Below are positions 21,058 through 33,199 of a DNA stretch of 64,000 bases, piece after piece (the stretch's first letter is position 1; each line of letters begins with the position of its first letter). The notes beneath the pieces are model-generated. The model saw nothing but the letters and a program-made list of their open reading frames with translations. It was not told the DNA's origin and did no database searches. This DNA comes from Paulinella micropora (lineage: Eukaryota; Cercozoa; Imbricatea; Euglyphida): assembly GCA_009731375.1 (NCBI GenBank), contig BJOX01000254.1, positions 22,151 through 86,150 on the forward strand. Reading direction: 5' to 3'. A program made the position numbers and the translations under genes.

Positions 21058-22116
21058 ATGCTTCTCGAAAAAAATGCTTCTCGAAGTAGAGTACGAAGGA
21101 AAGCTGAGAACCAGCTCAGAGAACTACTGGTTAAAACTCGCTGCCTGAATAGAAGACGAAACGGTAGTGGTACGGCCCGGCCTGGCTCAACACCACAGCG
21201 TGGGAGCTGTCATTTGTCATGTCTTTTGTCGAGTTTTCGTTCCTTGTTTGTTTGTGACTTTTTTTTCGTCTTTGCACTTTCCTGTGCTTTCCAACGTCCA
21301 TGCACACCCTCCTTTCACTATTCCCTTTTTTGTTTTTTTGTTTTTTTTTCTTGTTGCTTCAGACGGCAATGCCCAAAAGGACAAACGGGTTTTTGCAAAG
21401 TCGCCTCCTGAACCAAGCTTCATATGTTGCCAGGGTATGCTTTGCTATGTGCCTTTGGGCCTGGGCATGTCTATCTAGCTTATTGCCCATCTCATTTTCT
21501 TCTTTTTTTGTGTGGTGTAGGCCCGTCAGATGTTCGATTTTGGGCAACAAAACCTGATTTGTCAAGTCGTTGCTCCTCCTCCTCGACCGACATACAACGA
21601 CCCTCCTCGTCTTCTGCCCCAGCAGCGTTACAAGAGTCCAAACAGCAATGTTTGGCCTTGCATGAGCTGCGGGGCGACGAAAAGGAGGGCCTTTGTATGT
21701 CGTTTGAGGAGGAAGCAAAAAGCAACATTCGCCGCCCACATAATCCTACAACCAAAATTTCTTTTATTGACGTCATTTTAGAATCGTTAGGGGGCGAGGC
21801 AGGTAAGCTTTTCAGTGAGCATTCTTCGCCTATCGTTGAGCTAGCAAAGTGGGGGTTTGCAATGATAGTTAGAATTTTGGAGGATACCCAAGGCATACAA
21901 TCATTTTGTCCTTCCACAGTTCCACCCCACGTTCGCGCAATCATAGGAGAGGTACAGCAATATTTCAACCTAACGCAAACTTCTGTTAATTTGCTATCTC
22001 TCCCTTCTCTCTCTGCCCTTCGTGCCTTTGTCGGTTCGAGCTTTGAGAACACACCTATTGATTCTGATCCTATCGCCATTCAGCTAGGTATGGATAGTTA
22101 CGGTAGCGAGTATTAA
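21058..22116 (+). CDS. Spliced gene of unknown function, three exons
   Basis: Exons 21058-21163, 21363-21434 and 21521-22116 join in phase (774 nt, 257 residues) with GT-AG borders: ACG|GTAGTG...GCTTCAG and AGG|GTATGC...GGTGTAG. The second and third introns' acceptors have T-rich tracts. The N-terminus (NASRSRVRRKAENQLREL) has the N-x7-R spacing of a bZIP basic region, but no leucine heptads follow clearly. A Ser-rich linker precedes a C-terminal part with FIDVILESLGGEAGKLFSEH and MIVRILEDTQGIQSF. The family is not recognised. The TAA stop is directly followed by the ATG of the next gene. The first exon is the least certain. Confidence 0.45.
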
Positions 22117-22880
22117 ATGGCCAAAAACCACCCTTCACACGACCGTCACCTCCGTTCCGGGTACAATTTTGTTGAAGCAATAACGGAGAGCAAGGTAAAC
22201 TACGCCAGCTTTCCAGTGTACTGGAAACAAATCATACCGGTACCCTCTCTATTTGTTGTTGCGCTGTCTCACCTTTTTTTTTTGTTTCTGTAGGCCATTT
22301 CTGCAGCGATTAAGTCAGGTCAGCCGCACGTCCATCAGCCCAAGCAGAAGTTGCGCCGATCGCAGGCTCAGCTAGCAGTTCCCTATGAGGCCGGTGAGTC
22401 TGGAGTCTTGAAGTGCGAAGCCTGCGATCCGCCTGTGTACCACCTCGGCAGGAGCCATGTCTGCAGCAACCGCACCGCCCTTCCCCGCGCAAACAATGCG
22501 TTTGCAACTCCCCGGGTCATGTCTTACGAAATCAGCCCGCAATTAGCCGATCAGCCCAAGCGCCTCCAGAAAAATCTTTACTTCTTTGACGAGGATAAGG
22601 AATTGAGGCAAAAGCTCGCAGAATTCCAAAGGGGCTGGGGTCGCTTCTTGGAAAACGCATGCAAATTGTCGAGCGTGATTGTGGTTGTGTTCGTCCGCCT
22701 CAAGTCAGAGAGGGAAATCAGTTGGTGCAGCTTTTTGTTCCTCTGTGTCCGCATGGCAATCGGTACCCGCCTCTCAACACACTGTCAGTGTCACACAGTC
22801 ACCCGTGGCCAGGTTTGTTGCCTGGCCACACCCTTTTAAGCTACAATTTCATGCTATGCTTTTGTAACAGCATGGCATGA
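22117..22880 (+). CDS. Spliced gene of unknown function with a Cys-His cluster, frameshifted
   Basis: Exon 1 (22117-22194, MAKNHPSHDRHLRSGYNF...) joins exon 2 at 22294 across GT-AG borders (AAG|GTAAAC ... TTCTGTAG). Exon 2 encodes a Cys/His cluster, CEACDPPVYHLGRSHVC, possibly metal-binding, then KRLQKNLYFFDEDKELRQKL. Near 22640 the phase breaks: the protein-like continuation is GKRMQIVERDCGCVRPPQ and LFVPLCPHGNRYPPLNTL in another phase, ending at 22880. Either a frameshift or an unseen intron is responsible. Neighbours lie on the same strand with tiny spacing, and all look like parts of one transposon or gene cluster. Function unknown. Confidence 0.45.
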
Positions 22881-22962
22881 TGTTGTAACTATTACTGAAC
22901 TTTCCAAGTGTTTTTTTTTTCAATCAGTATTACTGAGTAAAAATAATCATTAACAATTATTA

Positions 22963-23309
22963 GGACACCTGCGCTTACTCAAAACCAACGGCAGGGGCGC
23001 ATGACTTTAGCCGCCGTTCGGGACTTCTGGGCAAAACAAGTAGGTCATTCCTCATTCGTCCGTACTCCCAGCTTCAGCGTCTCGTACACCCCCCCAGTCG
23101 AGCAGATTGGACTCGCCTTCACAGCCAATATTGGGTGGAGTGCAGACATAATAAATTTTGGGGAAAGTGCCCCATTGCAGGGGCACAAACAGCAAACAGA
23201 AAAATTAGCAGAGCTAGAACAAGAACGAAGAGAGAGGAGACTAGAAGACGAAGAATTCGAGGAGTTGGCAAAGCTCATTGAAACGATAAAAAAAACTAGC
23301 ATCACCTGA
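22963..23309 (+). CDS. Unknown protein with charged helical C-terminus
   Basis: After an acceptor-like AATTATTAG a phase reads MTLAAVRDFWAKQVGHSSFV (ATG 23001), TPPVEQIGLAFTANIGWSAD and a strongly charged helix (EQERRERRLEDEEFEELAKL), ending at 23309. It may be a further exon of the 22117 gene. No known domain. Confidence 0.35.
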
Positions 23310-23465
23310 AAGCGAAAGAAAATATGAAAGGTTTCGATGATGATCTTGAGTTGGTCAGGCAGGACTTGAGATATGTTCTGATAGTTATTAATTTCTCAAG
23401 GATGAGTGTGGGGGGAGGAAAAACAAAAGATATTAACGATTTGATATCAGTCATTTTGATGGGGG

Positions 23466-24104
23466 ATGGGAAAGGGGGAATGGGTTATCAAGCCGCTGGG
23501 TAAAACAAAAGTCCTTGAATGGTCCGACGGAGGCCGGAAGCATTTTAAGCAAAGATATTCACTTGCAGAGGCTAGCCTTGCAAGGGCAAAGCATCCTTGG
23601 CTTAAATATTTTTCTTGGAACTTTTGGCCTTCACATCATGGCAAAGGCTTGGCTGACTCACACGCCGGCAAGATTGCTCAAATGGTGGCCTACATGGCCT
23701 TCCATGACGACTGGATTTGGGAAACCGCCAGGGATCTTGGTTGGTTAATCCAAACCAAACTTTCCAACTCTGAGCCTTTGTATTTTCAAAATATAATTGA
23801 CAGAGATGAAAAGTTCCTGCATCCAGTGCAATCAATTCCTGATCTTTACAAATATCATCATTTTGAGTTCACTGACACACCCGGCAAAGTGTTTATCAGA
23901 ACCTTCCGCCATGAACAACCCATACTTTTTCGCTTTGTTACTAAGGCTGGTGCTCGAACTGTTTTGAACACTTTAGCTGAACCAGCTAATGCGAACTTCT
24001 GGTGGCCTCAGGAGCTAGGTTTGGCTCCAGTTCCTCCGCGGCGACGCCGCGAATCTCCCCCTCGAAGGGGCAGGTTAAGACAGGCGAGGCGAAGACTTCG
24101 TTAG
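23466..24104 (+). CDS. Unknown protein with HGKG motif and Arg-rich tail
   Basis: 212 codons. The centre reads YFSWNFWPSHHGKGLADSHA then GKIAQMVAYMAF. A 'HGKG..D...GK' pattern with aromatic residues before it occurs in ORFs of several eukaryotic transposons, so this may be transposon-borne; that is recollection of a pattern, not a demonstrated homology. The last 30 residues are basic (PPRRRRESPPRRGRLRQARR), suitable for nucleic-acid binding or nuclear import. It ends TAG, followed by (AATTTG)n. The start choice (first ATG in phase) is untested. Confidence 0.4.
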   Translation: MGKGEWVIKPLGKTKVLEWSDGGRKHFKQRYSLAEASLARAKHPWLKYFSWNFWPSHHGKGLADSHAGKIAQMVAYMAFHDDWIWETARDLGWLIQTKLSNSEPLYFQNIIDRDEKFLHPVQSIPDLYKYHHFEFTDTPGKVFIRTFRHEQPILFRFVTKAGARTVLNTLAEPANANFWWPQELGLAPVPPRRRRESPPRRGRLRQARRRLR

Positions 24105-24214
24105 TAAAACAGTGTTTGCGTTAAAAAGTTTTGAATTTGGTTTGAATTTGGTTTGAATTTGAATTTGAATTTGAATTTTGAATAATTATAAACAAACTCA
24201 TATTAATTTAATTT

Positions 24215-25605
24215 TATGCATACTTCAAGTAATCGGTGAGTATGTATAGCTAGTACAAGTGAGTGGCAAGTAGCCTCCGTCTACAGTAGGCTTAAGTTAC
24301 AATAATTTATTGTAACGGTTATATTTTCAATTTTTGTGAATTTTTTCAAAATTATGTTTAAATATGATAAAATCAAAATAAATTAATAATATTTTGTGTA
24401 TTTTCATGGAAAAACAAACCGAAACAACGACTTGACACCTTCGTACAAAAAAAAAGCAAAATACGTGCAAAACTGTGAAAAAACGGTTGTAACGGTCGGA
24501 TTTTTAATTTTTTTTCAAAATTTCTTTTTTAAATGTTCAAACACATCATAATCTTCAATAGTTCTAAAGGAATTATTATTTTCCAAATATGTCATACTTA
24601 GCTTGCACTTTAGCTGCCTGTTTTTCCTGTCATACGCCTCTTCACATTCTGGAAAACCAACTCGCATGGCATGAACTCTGGAAAGTAAGCAGGCAGGCGA
24701 ACAACTCTCACCCCCACAGCAAGCATAAGCAAATCCTGAACTTCTCGCCATTCCTCCGCGCCGTGAATTTTTGCATTATCTACAACGAGAATATCACCGT
24801 CCCCCAAGTGTCCGTGACGAGCTGCATCAACGAGTGATTCGATATAATCACGACCATCATTAGATCCCTCCCTCACGCTCAACAATACTCCCCCTCTTGG
24901 ATGCGTTAGTGACGTGACGGTCATATAGGTAACACTGAAAGCCTTTCTCGCTCGCTCTGTCATATGACGGGCCCTATTCACTCTCTCACCCCTTGCCCCA
25001 CGACACCACTGCCAACGTGAACAATCTACAAACAAAGAAAATGAGAAACAAAACAGCACTGGCAGATATGAAATGAACCACAGTTTTCGAAATGGCTTTC
25101 GTCCAAATACTTAAAACGGGAGGGTCCTGCTGCGTAACCCAATCAGCCAAAGTCTGCTNNNNNNNNNNCATGCATACTTCAAGTGATAGGTGAGTATGTA
25201 TAGCTAGTACAAGTTAGTGGCAAGTAGCCTCCGTCTACAGTAAGCTTAAGTTCAAGTACAATAATTTATCAAGTTGTAACGGTTATATTTTCAAATTTTT
25301 TGAATTTTTTCAAAATTATGTTTAAATATGATAAAATAAAAATAAATTAATAATATTTTGTGTATTTTCATGGAAAAACAAACAGAAACAACGACTTGAC
25401 ACCTTCATACAAAAAAAAAGCAAAACTTATGATACGTGCAAAACTGTGAAAAAACAGTTGTAACGGTCGGATTTTTAATTTTTTTTCAAAATTTCTTTTT
25501 TAAATGTTCAAACACATCATAATCTTCAATAGTTTTAAAGGAATTACTATTTTCCAAATATTTCATACTTAGCTTGCACTTTAGCTGCCTATTTATCCTG
25601 TCGCT
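24215..25605 (-). mobile_element. IS630/Tc1-like DNA transposon remnant with 420-bp direct repeats
   Basis: 24215-24640 and 25189-25605 are near-identical direct repeats (ATGCATACTTCAAGTRATMG ... AAATGTTCAAACACATCATA). Each carries the end of the transposase reading frame on the minus strand (KLSM.YLEN.NSF then IEDYDVFEHLKKKF). The second copy is cut after about 25605. This looks like two copies head to tail, the right one mostly missing, with an N gap (25159-25168) between. Confidence 0.6.
24610..25158 (-). CDS. DDE transposase, IS630/Tc1-mariner (DDE_3) type, partial
   Basis: The minus frame 25059-24610 shows the RNase-H-like triad: D12 (SLFVDCSRW), D94 (DILVVDNAKIH) and E133 (LPAYFPEFMPCELVFQNVK). 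'VVDNAxxH' and 'LPAYxPExxPxE' are signatures of the DDE_3 endonuclease family. The enzyme would cut and join the transposon ends. Between 25158 and 25060 other phases read QTLADWVTQQDPP, so the N-terminal part is frameshifted and then lost in the 10-N gap. The C-terminal end (KCKLSMTYLENN...LKKKF) is in a different phase from residue 140 on, adding another frameshift. Probably inactive. Confidence 0.7.
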
Positions 25606-26216
25606 TGACACTATTGTATTTATACAGTTCATGACAAATGACCGTCACCTGAGCTCAAATGCAGCTATCGTTTATGACCAGCATGAGTTTACGCTAGGTA
25701 ACTTAGTATTTTCTTGAAGTTTACGCAAATTAACAACATCTTTTAATACTGAGAACTTGAACTTGCCACTTGCAGGGGTTGTAGTGGGAACTTGAAACGA
25801 CTCGGCCCCCATGCAGGGAAGTATATGAGAAGGAACTTGACTTGAACTCACCTTAAAAACTTGACTCCAAAGGTGATTCGTGTCCGAAATAATCGGAAAT
25901 TTGCAGCATTTGGAAAAAAGTTTCCAGTTGTCCGTCACTCTGTTTCCTTCCTTGTCCACAAATTTACCGCAACGTGCGTGATTCACGGGAAATCAGGGAA
26001 AAGGCAATAGAGTGGGAAAAAGGCAAAAGTTAATCTTTTCTAAAAAGAAATTTGACTTCAAGTTGATCGTTTGAAGTCATTTCTGAACGAAACTTGATCG
26101 AAATCTAGTTAGTGAAGTCGAAAACGTCGTGCAGAGGAGAATCTAACGGGCCGGTCAAAAACAGTGAAAAGTCAACGGTAGTAATTTTGGCCGGTCGTTA
26201 ATGTGCTCAGTCTGAT
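25606..26216. repeat. Dispersed repeat, inverted relative to 56545-56800
   Basis: 25970-26216 (CACGGGAAATCAGGGAAAA ... GGCCGGTCGTTAATGTGCTC-AGTCTGATA) matches the reverse complement of 56545-56775. 25700-25960 has weaker resemblance. No gene; ends at (ACT)n. Confidence 0.7.
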
Positions 26217-26890
<674 letters not shown>

Positions 26891-27978
26891 AGCTAGCAAG
26901 CAAGGTAGCAAGCTAGGAAGGGAGGGAGCAAGAAAGGAAGTAGGAAAGGAAAAAAACAGCAGAAACAAAAAAAGAAAGAAAGGAAAGGAAGGAATGGAGC
27001 AAGAAAGAAAGATCCAAAAAAAAGGTGGCAGGAAGGAAGGAAGGAAGGAAGGAAGGAAGGAAGGAAGGAAGGAAGGAAAAACGCGACAAGGTATTTCGCG
27101 CATGGCAATACAATATCAAGGAGAGACTACACAAAATAAGCAATCCTTTTTCTAGGCAAGACAACAGAAGGAGGACAAGAAGCGACTGCAGAAAGAGGCA
27201 GGGAGGCAGGCAGAGAAGTTAAGCACACAGGTAGACAGGTAGATGAACAGACAGACAGGCTAACATACCAAGAGACTGACAACCAGCTGACAGACAAACT
27301 GACTTTGAAACCACAAGACAGAACAGAATGCTTTGAAATTATTATTATTATTATTATTAATTGAACAACAACAACAACAACAACAACAATAATAATAATA
27401 ATAATATTACTAACAATAACAGCAATAGCAACAGCAGCCATCGCTGCGCTATGCACGCGCCAGAATGAGCTCGGTACCCCTTACCGACTCCCGAGATGTT
27501 ATTTGAAAGCTAGATTCAGGCTTGCACTGGAATGAAAGTTCAAACGGGAATCAAACCATGATTAGAGTGTTGCGTTGCTGGAGCCAAGTGAATCCTCTCG
27601 TCACCCTCATCTTGCTATTATCTCGACGAACCTTTGCGTTCTTTTGTTCTTGCCGTGGCCAAACAACGTTTTTTTATGTTTTTGGACATTTTGCCAAGGA
27701 AGTCTGCCTTGAAACGTTTTTCGGTAGTAGTAGTAGTAGTAGTAGTTAATAGGAAAGCAGTTCCCTTTACGGAAACTATACTCCTAAAGACAAACCAGAA
27801 GCAGGACTACTGGGATGACTTACTTCAAGCTAAAAATAATCTATACAAACTGAAAGTCCAAAATCCCCTAAACTAAACACAAGTCTCGGACGATCCAGGA
27901 AGCCTCCATTATTAAGGTCGAATCCAAGCGCCCACCCACAATTCCGAAAAGAAACCTCCATACCTAACCACGCGACCT
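26891..27978. other. GGAA repeats and low-complexity sequence; no gene
   Basis: 27028-27078 is (GGAA)n, 27340-27410 (ATT)n/(CAA)n/(AAT)n, and 27725-27745 (AGT)n. 27440-27720 is unique with no convincing frame. Confidence 0.6.
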
Positions 27979-28216
<238 letters not shown>

Positions 28217-28296
28217 CCTTTGTTGCCTGGGATGCTTGCGAAGTTAAGACAACCATCACAGCCGTGCGGCCCGACACAGTCATGGAAGCCTATAAG

Positions 28297-28891
28297 TATG
28301 TATGTTATGTATGTATGTATGTATGTATGTATGTATGCATGCATGCATGCATGCATGTATGTATGTATGTATGTATGTATGTATGTATGCATGTATGTAT
28401 GTATATGTATGTATGTATGCTTGTATGTATGTATGTATGTATGTATGTATGTATGTATATGTATGTATGTATGTATGCATGTACGTGTGTGTCTGTGTGT
28501 ATGTGTGTGTATTTGTGCGTATGTGTATGTGTATGTGTATGTGTGTGTATGTGTATGTATATGTGTTTGTTGTGTGTATGTGTGTCCTGCATACATACAT
28601 ACATACATACACACATACATACATTACATACATACATACATACATACATACATTACATACATTACATACATTACATACATTACATGCATGGCATACATTA
28701 CATGCATGGCATACATTACATGCATGGCATACATTACATAGATATTACATACAGTAGATACATGGCATACATTACATACATTACATGGCATACATTACAT
28801 ACATTACATTACATTACATACATTACATACATTACATTACATACATTGCATTACATTACATACATTACATTACATACATTACATACATACA

Positions 28892-28922
<31 letters not shown>

Positions 28923-29020
28923 CATCATACCATACATAACATAACATAACATACATAACATAACATACATACATACATACATACATTACATACATACATT
29001 ACATACATTACATACATACA

Positions 29021-29051
<31 letters not shown>

Positions 29052-29177
29052 CACATTACATACATACATTACATGAAATTACATACATACATTACATACA
29101 CACATATATACATACACACATACACACACATACATACACACATGCACACATACATACATACATACTATGTATGTATG

Positions 29178-29208
<31 letters not shown>

Positions 29209-29784
29209 TGTATGTATGTATGTATGTATGTATGTATGTTATGTATGTATGTTATGTATGTATGTATGTATGTATGTATGTATGTATGTATGTATGTACA
29301 TACATCATACATACATACATACATACATACATACATTACATACATTACATACATTACATACTTATATACATACTTACATATATACATACATACATACATA
29401 CATACATACATACATACATACATACATACATACATACATACATACATAAACATACATACATACATGCATGCATACATACATACATGCATACATAACATAC
29501 ATTACATAACATACATACATAACATACATACATAACATACATACATAACATACATACATAACATACATACATACATATGTACATACATATGTACATACAT
29601 ATGTACATACATATGTACATACATACATATGTACATACATATGTACATACATATATGTAAATACATACATACATATGTACATATGTACATACATACATTA
29701 CATACATTACATACATTACATACATAAATACATACATACATACATACATACATTACATTACATACATTACATACATTACATACA

Positions 29785-29815
<31 letters not shown>

Positions 29816-30099
29816 CATACATAGCATACATAGCATACATACATACATTACATTACATACATTACATTACATACATTACATACATACATATGTACATACA
29901 TAGCATACATAGCATACATAGCATACATGTATGTATGTATGTATGTATGTATGTATGTATGTATGTATGTATGTATGTATGTATGCATGTATGTACATAT
30001 GTATGTATATATGTAATGTATGTATGTATGTATGTATGTATGTATGTATGTATGTGAATGTATGGGATGTATGTATGTAATGTATGTATGTAATGTATG

Positions 30100-30130
<31 letters not shown>

Positions 30131-30168
30131 TGTATGTATGTATGTATGTATGTATATGTATGTATGTA

Positions 30169-30217
<49 letters not shown>

Positions 30218-30400
30218 GTGTGTGTATGTGTATGTACTTGTACATCATACAAACATACATACATACATGCATACATACATAACATACATACATACATACA
30301 TACATACATACATTACATACATACATACCATATGCATGTGTGTGTATGTGTGTGTATATATATGTATATATGTAATGTTAATATTATGTATGTACGTAAT
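28297..30400. repeat. 2.1-kb (TATG)n/(CATA)n array switching strand
   Basis: Blocks of TATG (about 28297-28590, 29166-29300, 29929-30240) alternate with blocks of CATA (28592-29165, 29301-29928, 30243-30330). Some blocks carry variant units (TACATTACA, GCATGGCA, CATATGTA, GTATGTGT). 28214-28296 is a short unique segment. No gene. Confidence 0.95.
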
Positions 30401-30401
30401 G

Positions 30402-30587
30402 TTAGATACTCAATCGTGCAAGCTTGGACGCGAAGTTCGATTGATCGCCTAGTTGTACGCTCAGAATATCATCTCGGCCGCTCTCAAGCAAATCAATGAT
30501 TGCACTCCTCACGATGTTCTTGTCAGCTTCCGATGGTATCGGAGGCTGGGCGACTGCTGCGGTCAGGGAGAGGAGAAGATGAAGCAT
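30402..30587 (-). CDS. Small ORF or exon, possible secreted N-terminus
   Basis: 61 codons starting MLHLLLSLTAAVAQPPIPSE, which looks like a signal peptide with cleavage near AVA-QPP, then NIVRSAIIDLLESGRDDILS. The CCTGACCGCAG inside could instead be a splice acceptor, in which case the hydrophobic start is intron. Family unknown. Confidence 0.25.
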   Translation of the reverse strand: MLHLLLSLTAAVAQPPIPSEADKNIVRSAIIDLLESGRDDILSVQLGDQSNFASKLARLSI

Positions 30588-30950
30588 CGCTCTGACTAGT
30601 CCTCTTTGGCACTTTCAATGCACGCAAGTTATGGGTGAAACCATCAGTTACACCGTCAGCTCTGGTCACCCACTCACATCGTACATCAGCTCATCTTTGG
30701 AAGCACATCAGCCAAAAAAATGGAGAAAAGCTTGGTTCTGAGGGGCACGTCAGCCAAAAATGGAGATTTAAGTTTTTCGTAGGTTTTGTCGCAAAAAATG
30801 GAGAAAAGTTTCGCAAACATGAAAGGGATTCTACCTCATTTTACTGTGAAAAGAATTTGGTGCCACCGGATACCAAATTCTCTCTGCTCTTCAGGCTGGG
30901 AGATGATTGATCTCTCTCGCTAGAGCAGGTTGCCTTCGTTTTGGCCTTGC
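30588..30950. other. Unassigned stretch
   Basis: Contains two copies of a 20-bp string (CATCAGCCAAAAAAATGGAG / CGTCAGCCAAAAATGGAGA) and nothing coding that I can support. Confidence 0.4.
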
Positions 30951-31683
30951 TCATAGATGCTTTGGTACTCCTGTAAATATTCCATGTGGAATTTGTACAA
31001 CAAATGAACATTCAGAATTGTATGTCTTTAATGCCTGCGCTTTAACAAAGCCTATTCTAAGGTCTCTACAACTGAAATAGTTTGGCTCGATTTTTTCTCC
31101 TGATGGTACTAATTCTAGTAACCATTGGACATCTTTATTAGGCACTTGGTCCTTAAACTCTTCTTTTCATACTGATGTTATGAGGGGTTTTCTGAAGGAC
31201 TTCCATGTAGCCATTAAAGAGCTTTTATACGCTCTAGAGGTTGTCATAAACTGCGTGTGCCGGGTCCGTGGAGTCAGCACATGGGTTGCCACTGTTAACA
31301 TTTTCACCCAAGGTCTTGAGCCGTTCATGTGTTTGCTCCAAAGTGAAAGATACATAGCTTTGGACGTCGATTGTAGGTGATCGTAGGAGTTCAGTCACAT
31401 ATGGGATTTCTTCCTGTAGTATCGTTTGTCGCGACGGACAGAAGTATGCTAGATGTCCGATCTTTTTGCACCAAACGCACTGCATGATCCCCGCATAGTC
31501 TTTGAATATTTTTGATTTCGGCGCAGTTTTCAGTAGAAAATCTGAGATCTTGCCGACCAGTTTTGGGCGTGAGTGTTTGCCAGTCACAGTAAGAGATAAT
31601 GATTTTAATACTAAAAAGTGACTGAGTTGGTGTTGGGGAAAGCGGTGGTAATGCAGTATTAAACTTTGGCATGTTCGTTGCAC
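30951..31683 (-). pseudogene. Zinc-knuckle protein remnant
   Basis: The minus frame 31683-31234 has SLTVTGKHSRPKLVGKIS, one CCHC knuckle CVWCKKIGHLAYFC (C-x2-C-x4-H-x4-C), and LRSPTIDVQSYVSFTLEQTH. Other phases continue with KSSLMATWKSFRKPL and, from 31145 to 30951, VQWLLELVPSGEKIEPNYF. Knuckles of this type bind RNA in Gag or LINE ORF1 proteins. The pieces are in different phases, so the gene is decayed. Its element class is not clear. Confidence 0.4.
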
Positions 31684-31935
31684 TTTTACTTTACTTTCCT
31701 GCGTGTTGCAGTCGTTGTTTGACTAGCCATTTAAACCGGTGGCGTGTTGCCGTGCGAGTCCGACCGTGTAATATATTTCGAAATATACATAAAGAAGATT
31801 AAGAGTAACATATATTTAATACATATGTACTGTTTTCTGTTGCGTGTGCATGTGACTCAAACTCGACGACGTTTGCAAGTATCGCTAGTGCAGATGTGCA
31901 AGATGTATGTGTGTTCGTGAGTTGTGATTGAGTGT

Positions 31936-33199
31936 TCAGTTGGTAGTGCGCTGAGGGCGTTGATGTGGGTTCAGGGTCCAACAGCTTTCTGCGGTGTGCC
32001 CGCGCTTGTGGCAATGGGTGCAGGATACATGTGTGCGAGCACTATATGGTATGTATGGTGGGGGCACTGTTGGGCTGACGGTTATGTACCCTGTCGGGTT
32101 TTGTGGTTGATGTGGCGGGATCGCGTATTGAATTGGCGGCTGCGGCCCGGTTGGTGGGACTGTGTAGCCAGGGACGCCTTGCCACGCCAGCGTTGGTACC
32201 GTCGCAGTGCTCTGGTGTGCTGCGGTGTCGCCGGTAGCCGCGCCGTTGGCATTGCCTCGCTGTGGGCAGTCCTTGGCCCAGTGTTGCGGAGAGTAGCATA
32301 TGCGGCACAACCCCTTGCCTTGGCTGCCGTAGGGGTGCGCGGCGCTCTTTGAAGTGTGTGTCTGATATGTTCGCAGTAGGCGGCGATGTCCCCCGCGATC
32401 CGCAGCCGCTTTACTGCCTGCAGGAACTTTTGCTCTGCGTCTTCCGCTGAGAGATGCGTCGGCCCACCCATGTCCATTGCCAGGGTAGCCAGTGCGGTAG
32501 CCATTGCGCTTGCATCCGTCAGCCGCTCTTGCTCACTCTTGTACACATTACTCTCCAGTACCGCCATGATGATTTTCCCACCTTGGAAGTAACGTCGGTG
32601 CACGGGCTTCTCGATGAGCTTGGCGTCACGTTGCCCCGTCTCTTGCTTCGCTTGTGGTGGATCATGGCGTTGACTTGCTCGTATAGCCGGTTGGTCTGGT
32701 CGAAGAAGGTAGAGTTGATCCCTGCCTGCAGTAGCCGCACCACCTTTCCCAAGTCGTCGCTCGTAAGTGGGCGTGCCTTCGGGGGATTCGATGGAAAAGT
32801 GTTGATGTGGCCCCCGAGACTGTCCAGGCCCGCTGCTCGTAGTGAGTCTTGTTGTTGTTGTAATGTCGGTGTCAAAGCCCCGCCGATGAATGACGATGAT
32901 GATGATGCTGGTGACGGTGCGTGAGTGTTACCAGTGCTGCTGCTGCTGCTGTTGGCTGCGCTCCCGAGAGGTTGGACATTGCTGGCGCCGGCGCCTGTCG
33001 CTGCGGTATGGCTGGTCGTAGATGCAGAGCTGCCAGACACACTCGCACTGCCTCCAGCCGCGCTGTGGTCTCCTCCTCCTTGGTAGTCGTGATCGTCGTC
33101 GCTAGCATCTTCCTCTGCGCGTCTCTTCTTTGCTGAATGCTTCTTGACTCGCTTGGGTTTCTCGCTTGACATATATTTCTTGCCTTTCCTAAAACCCAA
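31936..33199 (-). pseudogene. Gag-like protein with two zinc knuckles, frameshifted
   Basis: N-terminal part 33199-32600 is a basic start (KPKRVKKHSAKKRRAEED), a Ser/Ala/Gly-rich linker, then PLTSDDLGKVVRLLQAGINS and RLYEQVNAMIHHKRSKRRG. 32603-32330 in another phase gives LESNVYKSEQERLTDASAMA and EDAEQKFLQAVKRLRIAGD. 32310-31936 in a third phase has two CCHC knuckles, CRICYSPQHWAKDC and CTHCHKRGHTAESC, with a Pro-rich stretch between. The order fits a Gag nucleocapsid. Two frameshifts separate the parts, and no polymerase follows. The first about 50 bp (33179-33231) are shared with 17616-17668. Confidence 0.55.

Noticed and set aside
28264-30452. Many overlapping ORFs of MYVC/HTYI composition
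   Set aside because: Translations of TATG/CATA repeats in all frames.
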